Below, one piece after another: positions 9,768-22,500 of a stretch of DNA of 64,000 nt. The notes beneath the pieces are model-generated. The model did no database searches, had not been told where the DNA came from, and worked only from the letters and a program-made list of their open reading frames with translations. The translations under genes and the position numbers were made by a program. The DNA is from Steinernema hermaphroditum. Its lineage: Eukaryota; Nematoda; Chromadorea; Rhabditida; Steinernematidae. The stretch spans positions 708,012 through 772,011 of the forward strand of contig CM059623.1 of the NCBI GenBank assembly GCA_030435675.1, written 5' to 3'. Numbering within the stretch: the stretch's first letter is position 1; every line of letters starts with the position of its first letter.

Positions 9768-11491
9768 TTATTCCGTCTCTATCTCGTCCACAATCATGTC
9801 CACTGGCTGCGCAGTGGGCACTCGCATCACTAGGCGATCGTGCTGTAAAGCCTCGGCCGTCTTCTCGATCACCACAAGTTGATCTCTGATGTTCTGCTTG
9901 TCCGCTTCGGAGAGGCTGACGGACACCAGGTTGTAACTGAAGAGTGAGCGCTGGCGGATCGAGATCTTGAGCCACAACTGCGCCACGCCCTCGACGAACT
10001 CTTCGATTTCGGTGGACCACAGCACCAGATCGGCGAAAAGCTCTAGGTTGAATTCGTCGTCATAATCGTAGGATGGCGCTTCTTTGAAGGAGTAGAACGA
10101 TCCGGCGGGCAACTGGTCACGGGGCATTGCCACAAGCTGGAGTCGGCGGAGGATTCTATCGAAAATGCGCTGTTGGCCGAAGACGTTTCCGTTGTGCTTC
10201 GCGAGGATCTTCAGTCCTTCGACCCAACGGTTTTCGATCAGAACCATGAGGCATTCATCCAGGCCCTTTTCAACGGATTCGAAGAAGTCCAACAAGCCCC
10301 AGAGCCTGGAATTGTGAGGGTTAATGGGATAGAACAGATTAGGATAAGGGGTACTATCCTTAGGGTAATCGATTCAGCTTTTCAATCAAAACGCGTTGCT
10401 CAAAAAGAAAGTGGTAACGTACTGCTCAAACGGCTCCTTGAACGCTCCCTTGGCGCAATTCACCAGCGCCTTCAAAAGAGTTTGCACGTAGAGATCCTCC
10501 AAAAGTCCGCCTTCCGGGATGACGCACTGGCCACCAAGGGCAAAAGCTGCGCGCATGTAAGCGCCATTAGGACCCAACTCCGGTGAGTAATCTCTCTGTG
10601 GAGGTCCAGCAATGGCGACATCGGCAAATTCAACTTCAGCAACCCCATGAGCCGGCGGAGGTTGTTGTAAAGCTGCGCGTTGTCGTTCTGCCCTATCGAT
10701 GCGAATGTGATGGACTGGAAGCATGCGTTCGAGATCGACTTCGTCGTCATCGCCAAAATCATTCCAGTGGAAGTCCTCACGCGGAATTGGGCGGCGCAAA
10801 AGCTGTAAGGGCTGAAAACAGCACAGATGGATAACCGTACCCTCAAATTTGTGCCATACCAGAGCCTCTAAACGAGCTTCATCGAAGCGATCAAGGGCTT
10901 GCTGCTGTTCGTTCTGTTGAATGGTGCGAATATGGTGTCGCAGCTGTGCAGCAAGTTCCTCGTGGCCTCCGCGGAATCGGCCTTGTTGTTCAGGATGGGC
11001 CGCGCGCAAACGGCCCTGTGCTTCCATGAGAATACGTCCAAGCCCGTCGCGACGGACGCGAGGATCGCCGGCTCGTGGAAGGAACTGCATGACCTGTTCA
11101 ATAGAAGGCGTCGATTCGTGCTGCAACTCCTGAAGCAAGAACTAAAGCGTGAACGACTGGATTTCCCGCTTACATTCCAAAATCCAAAAATAGAAAGAAC
11201 TCTAACATATTCATTTTGTGGGATTCGGTTCTTCAGTTTTAGCATGGACGCTTCAAGATCAAGTTTCCCGTGCCTGACCACAACGAAGTCTTCTGGGAGA
11301 ACCGTGACCCATTCTTTTGTCATTAGGTGGAAAACATTCACTTCGGTGGACAGATCGATGACTTTGTTAGAAAGCTTGTACGGAAGCGCCTCGGTGTGCT
11401 GGATGTAGTACATAAGCTTGTGAAGATCGCGATGGTAGCGGATGACCAACTCCCGGAGGAGAAGATCACGCAGCGAACTGACTTCTCCCAT
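9768..11491 (-). CDS. unknown protein, possibly a diverged relative of the downstream gene
   Basis: Exons (minus): 11491-11174, 11129-10860, 10811-10423, 10305-9768; 504 residues. The acceptor GTATTTTCAG abuts the ATG directly, which fits trans-splicing. The N-terminus has SLRDLLLREL followed by LPYKLSNKV, again like a BC-box leader plus LPxxL. The middle is rich in Gln and Arg, with an acidic GDDDEVDLE patch. The C-terminal 180 residues look helical. The intron at 10812-10859 is 48 nt, a multiple of three without a stop, so retention would add 16 residues; I treat it as spliced because its ends fit the consensus (GTATGG, GTTTTCAG). Layout and local pattern (L-YY then ML-K/LQMK then P-) recall the neighbour at 6.5-8.4 kb, suggesting old tandem paralogy. 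No function assigned. Confidence 0.7.
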
Positions 11492-11499
11492 CTGAAAAT

Positions 11500-12329
11500 A
11501 CGACACTGACCAAGTAGAGACGAACGCGGGCACGGCGAACGCGAGAATCGATGATAAGCGCGTATTATGGCACCGGCACCGCTAGCCTACAGGAACAGCG
11601 TGTTATGTACAAACCGCTCGAGGCTACCGCGAAGCAGCGCTAGATGAGCGCTGATACTATGGCAACGAGTTGCCTTGGGGACTTCGCGACAAAAAAACAG
11701 CCAAAGAGAAAAGTGAATTACGCATTCAGCGCTTGAAGATGTCGCGGATGGGTGTGCACAATGTAAACAGGGGCGCAATCAAATCGATATTCGGAGCGCT
11801 AATGGCGGTCAATTAGAGTTGCGAAAAGTTAAAAAAAGCGAAAAAATGATTGATAATGAATCACAGGCGGCGATGATATTTACTAACAGACGAACATTTA
11901 CTGTATCAAAAAGAGAGAGAGATGGCAATGCAGAGAAGAGAATTTGAATGCTTCGAACGAGGTAAGTATGACCGAAGAGTGAAAAAACTATTTTTTAATG
12001 AAAGGCAACAAGAAACAGACAGGAACTGTCTAATACAATGTGTCTAGACTCCTAGACCTGCGCAAATATGTCATAACGGCTTGTGACTAGAATGGATCTA
12101 CTGCGTGAGTCGTCTCGAAAAGTTCGCATCTGGCAGACTTCCCTGAATATCAGACGTCTAGAGGGATATTTATGTGACTCCTGGCAGTAAACTCCTGGCA
12201 GTCCTGGCATGAGAACAACTTTCGCAAGTTTCTTATTTCGACTCAAGTTTGATGGCAAGTTTACAAGAAGCAGGAGGCCACGACCACCTTGTACGGCTAC
12301 AGTAATCAAGGTGTTTATTTACAGCCCAG
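11500..12329. other. intergenic region between divergent genes
   Basis: Upstream of both the minus-strand gene (start 11491) and the WDR7 gene (start 12330), so it should contain both promoters. No TATA-like element stands out. One full GTCTAGAC (12042-12049), a GTCTAGAG (12156) and a CTAGAC half site lie here, with two CTCCTGGCAGT-like direct repeats near 12178-12205. Confidence 0.45.
12042..12049. promoter_or_regulatory. GTCTAGAC palindrome upstream of WDR7
   Basis: Exact palindrome followed 2 nt later by a CTAGAC half site, about 290 bp before the WDR7 start codon. Confidence 0.4.
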
Positions 12330-15300
12330 ATGACAGCTGACCAAATGTTGCATTTCCACAAACCGAGCGTGTGGGAATTCGCGGGGCGGTCGCTGCGGGA
12401 GCTGCTATTGGAAATCCATAAAATTCGGCTATTTGCATATGCGTTGTTTAGAGGTTCGGTCTTTGCTCTTCAGCTGATCGACGCCGCGGGAGAATCGCCG
12501 CCAGCCGCTGATTCTCGCTGTTCCAGAAGTCGATCTCCTTCTTCGACGAACCCAGAAGAGTCGATGACGGCGTCGTCGTCGCCGACTTCGAGCGTCTCCG
12601 CAGCGCCCTCCTCCTCCAGCAACCTCGTCGTTCCTGTGGTGCTCTGGGGCCGCGAATGCCCGCGGAATCGGATCACATGTGTGGCGGCGCTTCCCGATGG
12701 CCGAACGGTGGTGACCGGAAACGACGACGGCGATCTGATCCAGTGGACGGTTGATGAGCAGCGGAGATGGATCCAGCCGAAGATGATGATGGTTGCGCAT
12801 CAAGCGTCGATTTCGTGTATTTCGGCCACCGGATTCCTACCGACTTCCACGTAAGTTTTTTCTGCGTTTTTCTACTGTGGTCTGCATTTCCCTGAATTGA
12901 TGCAGAATTGACGTTGGTACTTGATAGTTGATGTTTGTAGAGCATGACAGTTTTTGTTTTCGTTGGAAATGTTCAAAGTTTATCAGTGTTCTGTGGTGTA
13001 TTAGGAACGTCACTGCTGTTTCCACTGGGTTTCGAATTTTCTACAAACAAATGCACTTTATTATGTGTACAAAAAAAAAATTGTTGAAAGATGGTTGTGA
13101 TAAATTGGGTTGATGTGTGATGATAATTTCCACTAAATTCATTCATTTCAGTTGCTACGTCAGCGCATCCGTCGACGGCCACGTCTGCCTCTGGGACAGC
13201 GTTGACGGGAGAAGCGTCGACAGTGCCCACACAGGATACATCCACAGGAGAATTGTCCCACATGTACGGCTTCTCCTCATTACCTATCACAAATCTCATT
13301 CAGTCCTACCGGATCTCCAAGAACCAAAGCCATGTCCGCCTTCTCTGCACCGGTGACTACTCCGAAATCCTCGTCATGGACGCGCAAGATTTGTCCATTC
13401 AGTTCACTCTCAGTTCACGGGTCGAACCTGACTGGATCAGCGCCATCGCCATCGTTCACCCCCCGGAACGACCCGGTATGCACGGAGTAGCTCTACTCGA
13501 GTTCAGCTTTCGTTGTAGATGTTGTGCTCGGAATGTCCTTCTCTGGAATGGTCAAATTGTGGTCACTGACCGACTTGGACAAACGGGACATCTCCTCGCC
13601 GATCTTTGAAGACGAATCGAAAGTGCTAGGAATCAGAAATGTGACTGAAATCTCGTGCAGCGACCTGAACCAGAGGATAATGCTCGTGATAGCCGGAAGC
13701 AGTTGGCAGATCGTCGATATCCCCGATCTGAATCAACTCATTGTCGCAGAGTGCAGGATTCAAGCAGTGTCCGGAATGATCGTTGACATTGATAAGGTCG
13801 CCATTGGATTTGCCGACTCCACGATTGTAATTTTCCAACTTCCCAGACGGTACTTTTGCGTCTTCAACGACTATAATCTCGTGTCTTTTCAGTAAGCTAA
13901 CAGGCAAGCAGATCCGGGAGAGATTTGGTGAAAATCCGCAAAATGTCGGCGGAGACGACAATCCGTTCGTATTTGCCCTGCTTCGAGGAACGTCAGAAAC
14001 GCCTCTTACAGTAAAGTTGTGGTAGCTTTCAGCCAAGTATTTCCTGCATTTAGTGGATCTCTAATGTGTGTTTCCGTTTCTGTGGACGCAGCGGCGTGCT
14101 CCGCGCGGACAAGAAGGGCAAGATATCGTTCTGGAAAGTCCCACCGCCAAAAGAACTGGACAAGATGGTTGAGGACTACACGAACAAAAACAAAAGAGCA
14201 GCAGGTGGGCGACTCTTTTCATCGCCACCTTACGTTTTCTTATAGCTATAGAATTCGACCCCATTATCGAACAAAGTTTGGAGAAGCTCTGGCACAGAAT
14301 CGAGCACTCGGAACATACAATGTTGGCCGACACTGAGGGGGTAACTGCGCATTTGGGAGTGTTTGACTGCGGTATTATTCCAGATAAGCGACGCTCGATG
14401 TTCTGCGATGTTGTACGTGGCGAATCAAGGCAAGATGATTCTTGGCTACGAGGACGGTTCTATCGTTATCCGGTACGCATGTCACGCCGTCATGAAGCAA
14501 CTCCTCGAATGGGATCATCACGAGTACTTTGGCGCCCAAACAAGGCATCTTAGAGGAGGTCACACGGGAGCGGTTACTTGCATGTTGTACCCCCATGAAG
14601 AGCACCCTCGCTACGACATGCAGACCCTCGTTTCCGGAGGCGCCGACTTCGCCGTTTGCGTGTGGAATATCAACACAGGAGAGCGCCTCTATCGCTTCTG
14701 CTCTCAAGGCGGTCCGATCCTGCGAATTCTCGTCCCTCCGGATAACTGCAATGTGAGGAGTTGCCGTTATAGCTCCTTCGATCACAATAGGTAGTTTAGG
14801 CTCGAATTCTGCACACGATCTGCACCGTCGCCGGCGACTGTTCAGTAGCCTTGCTCAGCCTGAAAGAGAATAAGTGTCTCTTACTTGCAAGCCGCCAAAG
14901 AAGCCCTATCGTCGATGTTAAGTGGCGCCCGCTAGATGATTTCATGCTCGTGAAGTGCGCCGACGACTCGGTTTACGTGTGGCAGATGGAAACGGCGAAT
15001 CTTGATCGCATCGTCAATGGAATTTGGACGGACGAAGTGATGGCAGCCTGCGACGAGCAGATTGGAGTTACCGATGGAGGCGATGAGGCCGGAGCCTCAC
15101 AGGCAGTGCAGATGTTCAGGGCGTTTAGGCATAAAAACATTGCCGCGGTATGGATCTTCTCGTTTCTGGCAACTCAGCATGTGTATTTAGATAAGGAGAA
15201 TAGCTGGACCAGGAGAGGACAAAGCGGTGAACACTGACAAGGACCAGATGGTCGTGATCCCCTCTCCAATGAACATTCACCCCCTGAATCGATCGAATAA

Positions 15301-18300
15301 CGCTTCGCAGCTTCTTCTTTTTAATATTGACGCGATGATTAGTAAGAAGTATTTCCTCTATTCAGATCTAATCTCCGGTCTTTCAGTGGGCCTTCTTTCA
15401 CTCGACCAAGAATACTCTACCGTACCCGCAAGCCCATCCTTGTCTCCTCAGCCTCCCGGCCATCATGGCCACACGGAAGAAACGGAACAACAGAAGATCA
15501 ATCGTCTGAACAACATTCTCGCCTCGAAGGGAGACGATAGCTCTTCCACCGGAAAGTCCAGCCCTAGCCCCGTCCCCACCCACACGCATACGAAGTTCCT
15601 CCCATCCGCCCTGCGGTGGCAGTCAGAATCGAACTTCTACTTGGACGTCGCACGCCTCTGCATGTCGCTTCTACATGCCTGGAATCTGGATAGTAGCCTC
15701 GATCCTGTTTGCTTGAAGAAACTGAAACTGTACAAGCCTAATCAGCCGTTGTGTTACGGTAATATCTCAAGACAAGGTAAGATTATTGGGAAAGCACGAA
15801 GTACAGTGATTTTTAGGACTGATTTCCGTGTATCTTCCGACCTTCGAACCCACTGATGCTAACCCAGCCGAAGCCACCTACGAGTATTTCTCCAAAAATG
15901 TCCGCTGGCAACTGAATTCGCTCCTGACGACCGTACATCTCCTCTCCGTAATATCCGTAGCGAACACTCTCATGTCGATGAGAAATCGGGCGCTGAAGGC
16001 GAGCGAACGTAAGATCGTCCGGTACGTTGCGGTAGTCTTGTGGCGCGGCCATTAATCGCTCCTTAGACGGAAGTCCTCTTCCAGGTCAAGCGACTCATCG
16101 ACTTCGGAACGAGAAAACGAGCAGTTGAAACAGGGCTGGTCACTTTTGGCGGCACTCCACTGCGTTCTACTTCCCGATCTGATCAGAGAACATTCCGTCT
16201 ATGTGCCTCCGAAGATTCCGTTGCTCGCCAGGCGGTGGCAGGATCAGTGCATCGAGATTAGAGTTGCTTCGCAGGCGCTTTTGATTCGTGAACTTGGACG
16301 GCTCGGAGCTGAAGGTAGATCATAGATTCGATCTCTTGTTTCTGTCTCGAAAAATGCGAGATGTCTAGACTTGTCAGGAGAAGCTTCAAACTTCTGCACT
16401 GAATACCTTTAAAGTCTGTGAGCATGGGTGTTCCGATGTCTAGATGCAGACAACTGTCTAAAAGATAATCTGCGACCGGTCTACCTTTAACTGGTTTTAT
16501 TTTCAATGAGACCCGGAGCTAGACCGGTTACGAATTATCTTTTTGGCATATGCTTTGTACAGTCTAGACAACAGAGTGTCTAGTCTAAACACTGGTAATG
16601 ATGTTGATCATGAGCATTTCAGGTCGCAGGAAGCTTCTTGAATACTGGGCGCCCTTCCTCCCCACTCTTCTCGACTCAGCGCTCTCCATCTTTGGCCCCA
16701 GAACCGCACAAGCTGCCAACAACACCATTCCACCGATCGCTCATGCAATGATCACCTCCAACACAAATGCTCAAGCTGTTCAAGCTCAGGGACCTCCACA
16801 GCGACCGCCGCCACCGATCCCGCCACGTACCGGCGCAGTTCCACTCCAGAAGCCAGAGCCTCAGAAGCCAGTGGAACACTCCGAAACTATCGACGGCGTG
16901 CAGCAGGTCCGAAGAAATCAGGCGACTTCAATTATTGTCCTCGGAGTCATCGGAGCAGAGTACTCCGAGGAACTGAACGTCGCAGATCTGGCGAGAGCGA
17001 CTTCACAGTCTCTTCTGGAGCTTCTGATAGCGCCGCATTCCCAGCTGCTTCCGAACAACTCGCCTCTGAGACGCGCCGCCATCGACCTCATTGGAAGAGG
17101 ATTTGTCGTGTGGCAACCGCATATCGACATCTCGAAGGTGCTCCTCGGACTATTGGACCTGGCGGCACAGGGCGAGAAGCTTCTTCCATCGATTGGATCT
17201 CCCAGCTACGGATTCCCACTGAGTTCTGCTGCGGATGCGTGTAGGACAGCGAAACACGCGTTGATGCTGATAGCCACAGCGAGACCTCCGGCGCTGATCA
17301 CTGCCTTGAGTAAGGAGGTTGGTTTCTATCGTAGGCTACCATAATCCAGTGCAACATTTAGGTCGCCCGGTACAACGCTGCCGCGCAACATCAAACAATC
17401 CAGCACACGGTGCAGAGTCCACTGTTGAAGTCACGATACGAAGTGCTTCGACTCATCGAGTTTCTCGCGGAGAAGCAATACAACGACGTCGCCGATTTGG
17501 TCGTTCCCGTTGGAGAGATTCTTGTGCACTGTTTGGATACGTCGTTGTTGAAACAGAAGACGCTGGCGGAGATCTTCCCCCCAGTCACGAAGTAAGTGTT
17601 TCTGCATGTTCCAAGGCAGTGTTTGAGTAGTCTAGACGCATCATTTTGTCTGAAACAGCGCGTGAAGCGGTTGTCCACCACAAGTTAATTTATTTCACTT
17701 TTTTCGTTCTTCCTCGATTAAGTGACTTTTTGCCTTCTCGAATCAATACGGTCACTTTCCCGCGCCCCAAGGGACTTTGAAAGCTGCAATTTTGCGCTAA
17801 AAATACATCTAATTCAACCCCTGCTTTATGCACTTGCAATGTCTGTGTAATTTATGTCATTAGACGTGTAAGCGATACGCAAGAAAAGGGTTCAGAACTC
17901 CTCTTGGGAAAACGAGATCATTGAACCCTTAACCGGGAACCGATCCCAAACTTCCAAAATCAAAAAGCACTTTGGCGCTGTTCCGCTTCTTCGCCGATCT
18001 TAATTAACAGCTTTAATTACGCCTCTTTAGGTTCTACATGGTCGGCTACTGCCCACAAACGCGGAGAATCGCTTTCGGAGGGAAGAATGGAAGTGTGGTG
18101 GTGCACGAGCTGCGAGCCTCGAAGGCACAGGTCAGATAAACCCATCAACGCTACAGTATGACAAGTGTCTACTTTAGATAATCCAGGCACATAAGCACCC
18201 GGTGACGGCGGTGTCGTTCTCGCCTGATGGCAAATACCTGGCGACGTACAGCGCTCAGGAGTCGAAGATGAGCTTCTGGCAGACGCAGCAGTCATTCCTC

Positions 18301-18474
18301 GGCATGGGTCAGAGCCAGTTCCGCTGCGCGAAGTCGATGACGGCGCCGTCCGAGTTCGCCGTGACCAGTCCCGGAGGCACTTACCAGATCTTCCGCGCCC
18401 GACTCGTGTGGATCAACGCCAAATCGGTCACGTTGATGCTCCCCGATGGCCGCGAGAGTCGCTTCAATGTCTAG
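12330..18474 (+). CDS. rbc-2: WDR7 / rabconnectin-3 beta
   Basis: Seventeen exons: 12330-12850, 13152-13263, 13304-13475, 13519-13849, 13893-14018, 14092-14204, 14246-14340, 14384-14752, 14800-15147, 15191-15341, 15387-15776, 15817-16021, 16067-16314, 16623-17317, 17362-17591, 18031-18130, 18178-18474. The sum is 1500 residues; human WDR7 has about 1490. Recognisable blocks: VVPVVLWGR and the first WD repeats, LVSGGADFAVCVWNI, the mid helical part (MLPDL-like VLLPDL, LARRWQDQC), AIDLIGRGFVVWQP, and the final repeats FYMVGY, SPDGKYLATYS, MSFWQ. WDR7 partners DMXL proteins in assembling V-ATPase and acidifying vesicles. There is a Ser-rich N-terminal extension of about 90 residues; an in-frame ATG at 12564, after an acceptor at about 12473, would give a start close to that of other species. 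The 13893-14091 junction is the least certain. Confidence 0.95.
16363..16569. promoter_or_regulatory. GTCTAGAC palindromes in a WDR7 intron
   Basis: Exact copies at 16363-16370 and 16562-16569, with GTCTAGAT (16436), CTAGAC (about 16524) and GTCTAGTC (16578) between or beside them. All are in the 308-nt intron 13, long compared with its 40-50 nt neighbours. Confidence 0.45.
17630..17637. promoter_or_regulatory. GTCTAGAC palindrome in a WDR7 intron
   Basis: Exact palindrome 38 nt into the 439-nt intron 15, again one of the few long introns of this gene. Confidence 0.4.
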
Positions 18475-18476
18475 AC
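18469..18476. promoter_or_regulatory. GTCTAGAC palindrome over the WDR7 stop codon
   Basis: The palindrome includes the TAG stop codon; a related ACGTCT palindrome (CCAGACGTCTGG) follows about 14 nt later. Confidence 0.35.
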
Positions 18477-19511
18477 TGCTCTGTTGTCCAGACGTCTGGA
18501 AACGTTGTACAGATAGAGTTCCATATTAACCCCCATTCACTTCGCTTTTCTAGGATCCGTTACATAGCTCTCACATATTTTATTGTTGTGTTGGTGGTGG
18601 TGCACGCGTAACCTGTGATACTTAAGCTCTCTCCCGTTAATGATGACGACGTCGATTGCTGTATACATAGTGTAATAATTAAGTAAATGTAATTATTTAT
18701 GCATGCACTAGGGCGAGACGTAACCCGATCTGCAGAGGAACCAAATTCTAAATTGCGCGGCACAAGTGGGTGTCCTCGGCCATTTTTTGCCGCCTTCGAG
18801 TGTCGCGTTGCGCTCTGATTGCGAATGGTTTCATAATGCGATTAATGCGGCGCTGCGGCGGACTCCAATTTTGGGCCCTTTGGCCCGACGACGTGGACCT
18901 TGTTTGAACTTTGGAAGTGCGAGATGGGTGCCCATCCGGTGGGTATGGGTGCTTCTTAACGAGGCGCGAAAATAGAGTCGAAAAAATTTCGATGTGGTGG
19001 GGTCGCGAAGGGCTTTCGGAAATTGCGTTCGAGACTCAGCACACAGCTGTCTGTGTCTGAGGTACCGTGCCTGTCTGTCTCTTTCATCCTTGTGTGTCTG
19101 GAATGCACTTAATTTTTACCGTCTTAAAGGTCATTTTCTGCTAATTCCTCTCTCTCGTGTGGACTCCTTTGAATACTATTATGATAGTCCACCAAAGGAC
19201 GAATATTTCGCATCAAAAATGGCGTTCTTTGTTTTCATTCGTCAGCCGTCATCCCGACGCATTAGCCCAACGTTTATGCGCGCTCATAATTAGGCTATAT
19301 TTCGATGCATAACCAAACCAGTCACCGTTTACACCCACATCATCAATTTTGCAATCGAGATGCCAGGGCGTAAACAACGTTTTATTCAGCCTTTGTTCCG
19401 CCACACATCAATCATCGTCAACAAACAAACAAAATGGCTCCTATCTTGGCATCTATGATAAGCCCTCCTCATAATTATAAGCTCTTCAGGGGGCCAAACG
19501 CAAAAACTTTT
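18475..19511. other. WDR7 3' flank, no further gene seen
   Basis: Starts with the WDR7 3' untranslated region, without a canonical AATAAA. The rest has short open frames on both strands and no supported exon. Confidence 0.5.
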
Positions 19512-19592
19512 GACGAGAGTGGGATTCGAACCCACGCCTCCGAAGAGACTGGTGCCTTAAACCAGCGCCTTAGACCGCTCGGCCATCTCGCC
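19512..19592 (-). tRNA. tRNA-Leu (anticodon AAG)
   Basis: A complete type II tRNA. The acceptor stem GGCGAGA pairs with TCTCGTC (one G-U). The D arm is GCCGAGCGGTCTAAGGC. The anticodon stem CTGGT/ACCAG encloses the loop TTAAGGC, reading AAG. It has a long variable arm as expected for Leu, and the T stem GTGGG/CCCAC encloses TTCGAAT. No intron. Confidence 0.93.
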
Positions 19593-22500
19593 ACATTGGA
19601 TGCTGGTACGATTACGACATACGATACATTACTGCGTTCAATGTTGTCCAATTTTTCCAAAATGTCACTATTTTTCCCGAAATTTCAACATCAAGTTGAC
19701 AATCGTAATCCCATGGCGCCATTCAACTTCGGACTCTTTGACACAAATTCATTTTAGCCCTTGTTTACGGTCGTATCCATTCCGGCACTTTCATTTGTGC
19801 CATTTGTCAGTCTTCCAAAGGTCAACAATATTGTAGTTCTATTTATAAAGGGCAAAAATCGAGCTCCAGTCCAAGAATGTTCCCTCCACGGAACTATTTA
19901 AAGACTGGCTCTGCGATCATATCTTTCGTACTGTGTCCGGATGCACTTTTATATGTCCAATTTCATCCTGTGCACAACAGAAGTTGTAAAAAACCCCCGC
20001 TAATGAAATTCCTTCTTTGAATCCTCCCCCCTGGACGGCTAAGGATTGAGGAATCGGAAGTTCCCGTTTTGCGAAATCGATACCGTTGCATCACTTCCTT
20101 CTTAGAGAGAGAAGAATACTTTTTGGGATTGTATTCTGTTGTTAGAACAACTTATCCGGAGATTATCAGAAAGTTCACTTCCGTCTTATTGGACTACTTT
20201 TCAGAATGGGCTACGGTCTTTGATCGCCGTTCGTACATTCGCTTTACTATGGCCAGTAAACACCTGCTTTGGCGCTGTTTTCGTCACATAGTCCCATACA
20301 ATGCTCGCGGTGTTCCGCGTATGTCTTATCGAAGTTAAGACAAAGAATATGTTGTTGCATAGTGGCCTGTTTCTTGCGCTAAGTTTCTAAATCTGCAAAA
20401 TGGCGTTCTTGATCATGGACCAGAGAATTTTGACTGAGAAAAGGTCGATCCGCGGCCGATGTCTTTTCAGACGTGCACTTTTTTATATTCGCCATTTTTT
20501 CAGTTCATCCTTTGAACAGCCGCGATATGTCTTTCTTTAAACATGTAATAAAAGCCACTTATCTTCCCGAATCGATGACACTAGGCTATGTAGGACTTCT
20601 TTGATTGCAGGGCTTATTGCATAAGAACGACATGAATCACACAGTTGACGCTGAGCTTCCTCTTGAGACGATGTCCACCCATGAATGTCGAATGGAATCC
20701 AGAATCGCTTCTACAGGGTGCGATTTCTTCTACTCTTTTCATAGATGAACAGGATTCCAGTTGCGGACTTCATCGGTGTCGCTGGCCTTTATCAAGAGAC
20801 ATTTATGTTGACATCGCTCGGAGGCGAAGAGAGAGCATTTCTTGTAATAATATTGTTCGTGAGTGTTGTAGCTTTCAGTTGTAGTTGTAAGTCCAAGTTC
20901 CAAACCTCCAATTCTAAAAATATCGATATTACAAACATATTTCACTTTTAACTGTCGATATGCAGGGTGTGGCCAAAGTCCAAGCATATTCTTGGCAGAA
21001 ATTTACCTATAAGCAGCCCTTCTAGGTGACATACGAGCACAGAAAACAACCTTCTTGCATGGCCACCATTGTCTCTACGCAATGGCGGCCACGCTGATTT
21101 CATTTCAAGTTCTCAGGAGAGATTTTCATCAGAGACTCCATGCTTTGTAGACTTTTTTTATCATGAACTCCAGAAACAGGGAAACCCAAAGGGCCCAAAT
21201 CATAAGAGTTAGATCGTGATCACTTCATCGTTCTTCAAATGATACACCACTCTGCTATATCGTACCTTTGTGTGTTTAGTGTAAGAAGACCTTGACAAGA
21301 GCTTGACTCCATTTCAACTCTGTAAACAGTCGGGAAACAAAAAGGAATTCAGTGACGCAGGTGGATGACTCAAAATTGCATGTTTTCCGTCGGCTTCCAT
21401 GCCGTGTAAGACTTCAGGTCACCACCTAGTCACCACTGTGGCGGCATGGTATTTCAACGTACGTGTTCTGTTTTCGAGTTTCAGAATCGCACTTTTTCGG
21501 TCTGTTTTCGCCACTTCTTAAAGGACGTTCAACGAGTCTTATCTGTTCTTAACTGCTTAAGTGTTGCCTCCTAAACAGTGCTGTTGCAGAGCTCTCCTTC
21601 TAATCTCGTTTTCTTTAAAGTGCTCTAAACGGACATTCCAGCCGTGGAACGCTACATTCTTTTGGCACATGGCCAAGTGATAGCTCGTTATTTAAAGCTC
21701 CACGAATGTGGGAATGCTGACTAATCGATTATAAGCAGCCACCTGAGGATGCTAGCCTTCTAAGCATCTGCCTGACGTTTGCTGACATGAATTACTTGAC
21801 GATTATTCTAGATTTTTGACGTAAATTCACAAAGTGATGTGCTTATTCTACACCGCATTAAATAAGCCGCGATTAGCTGACATACTTCTGAGCATACTTC
21901 ACTGTTTTCATGGCGTATCCATGGCATCACATTCTAATGAAAAGTACTGTTGAATCCCCTCCTCTAATCACAACTAAAAACACAATTTTTCTTCCGCCCA
22001 GTCTAGCCATTTTGACCGCATACTACGAAGATGAAGCCCAGATCTAAATGAATTGTTTGAAGAAATCCCTTTTGTCCCTTTTGTTTGGATTAAAAAAGAT
22101 GAGGACTCTATGTAAGTTAAGCGCAGCTCGAACTATCTCTATAAGCCAAGATCTGGAGTTAACGCGCGTTTTACCGTAACTACTCTGTGTATTCTTTTGG
22201 CTTACAGTACACTTTGATCTTTTCTTCAATGGCAGACTCGTGATTCTCTAGCTGTTCATTCCTTTGCGTCCAATGTGTCCATCTTTCACTGCTGCTTGGC
22301 AAATCAGCAGGAGACGAATGATTGCTTCCAACGATATTGGGTATCTGTGTGGCACTGTTTTACCAGGCAAAATCCAACCTCTTCGACCTCCAGTCCATTT
22401 ATGAAGTGCTTGGAGTCTTTAACCTGACCCCCTATCGCTTTAACCAGCTTTGCATTCCCCTGTTTTGTGATGTTCACAAAGTCCACGAATAGGAACCGGC

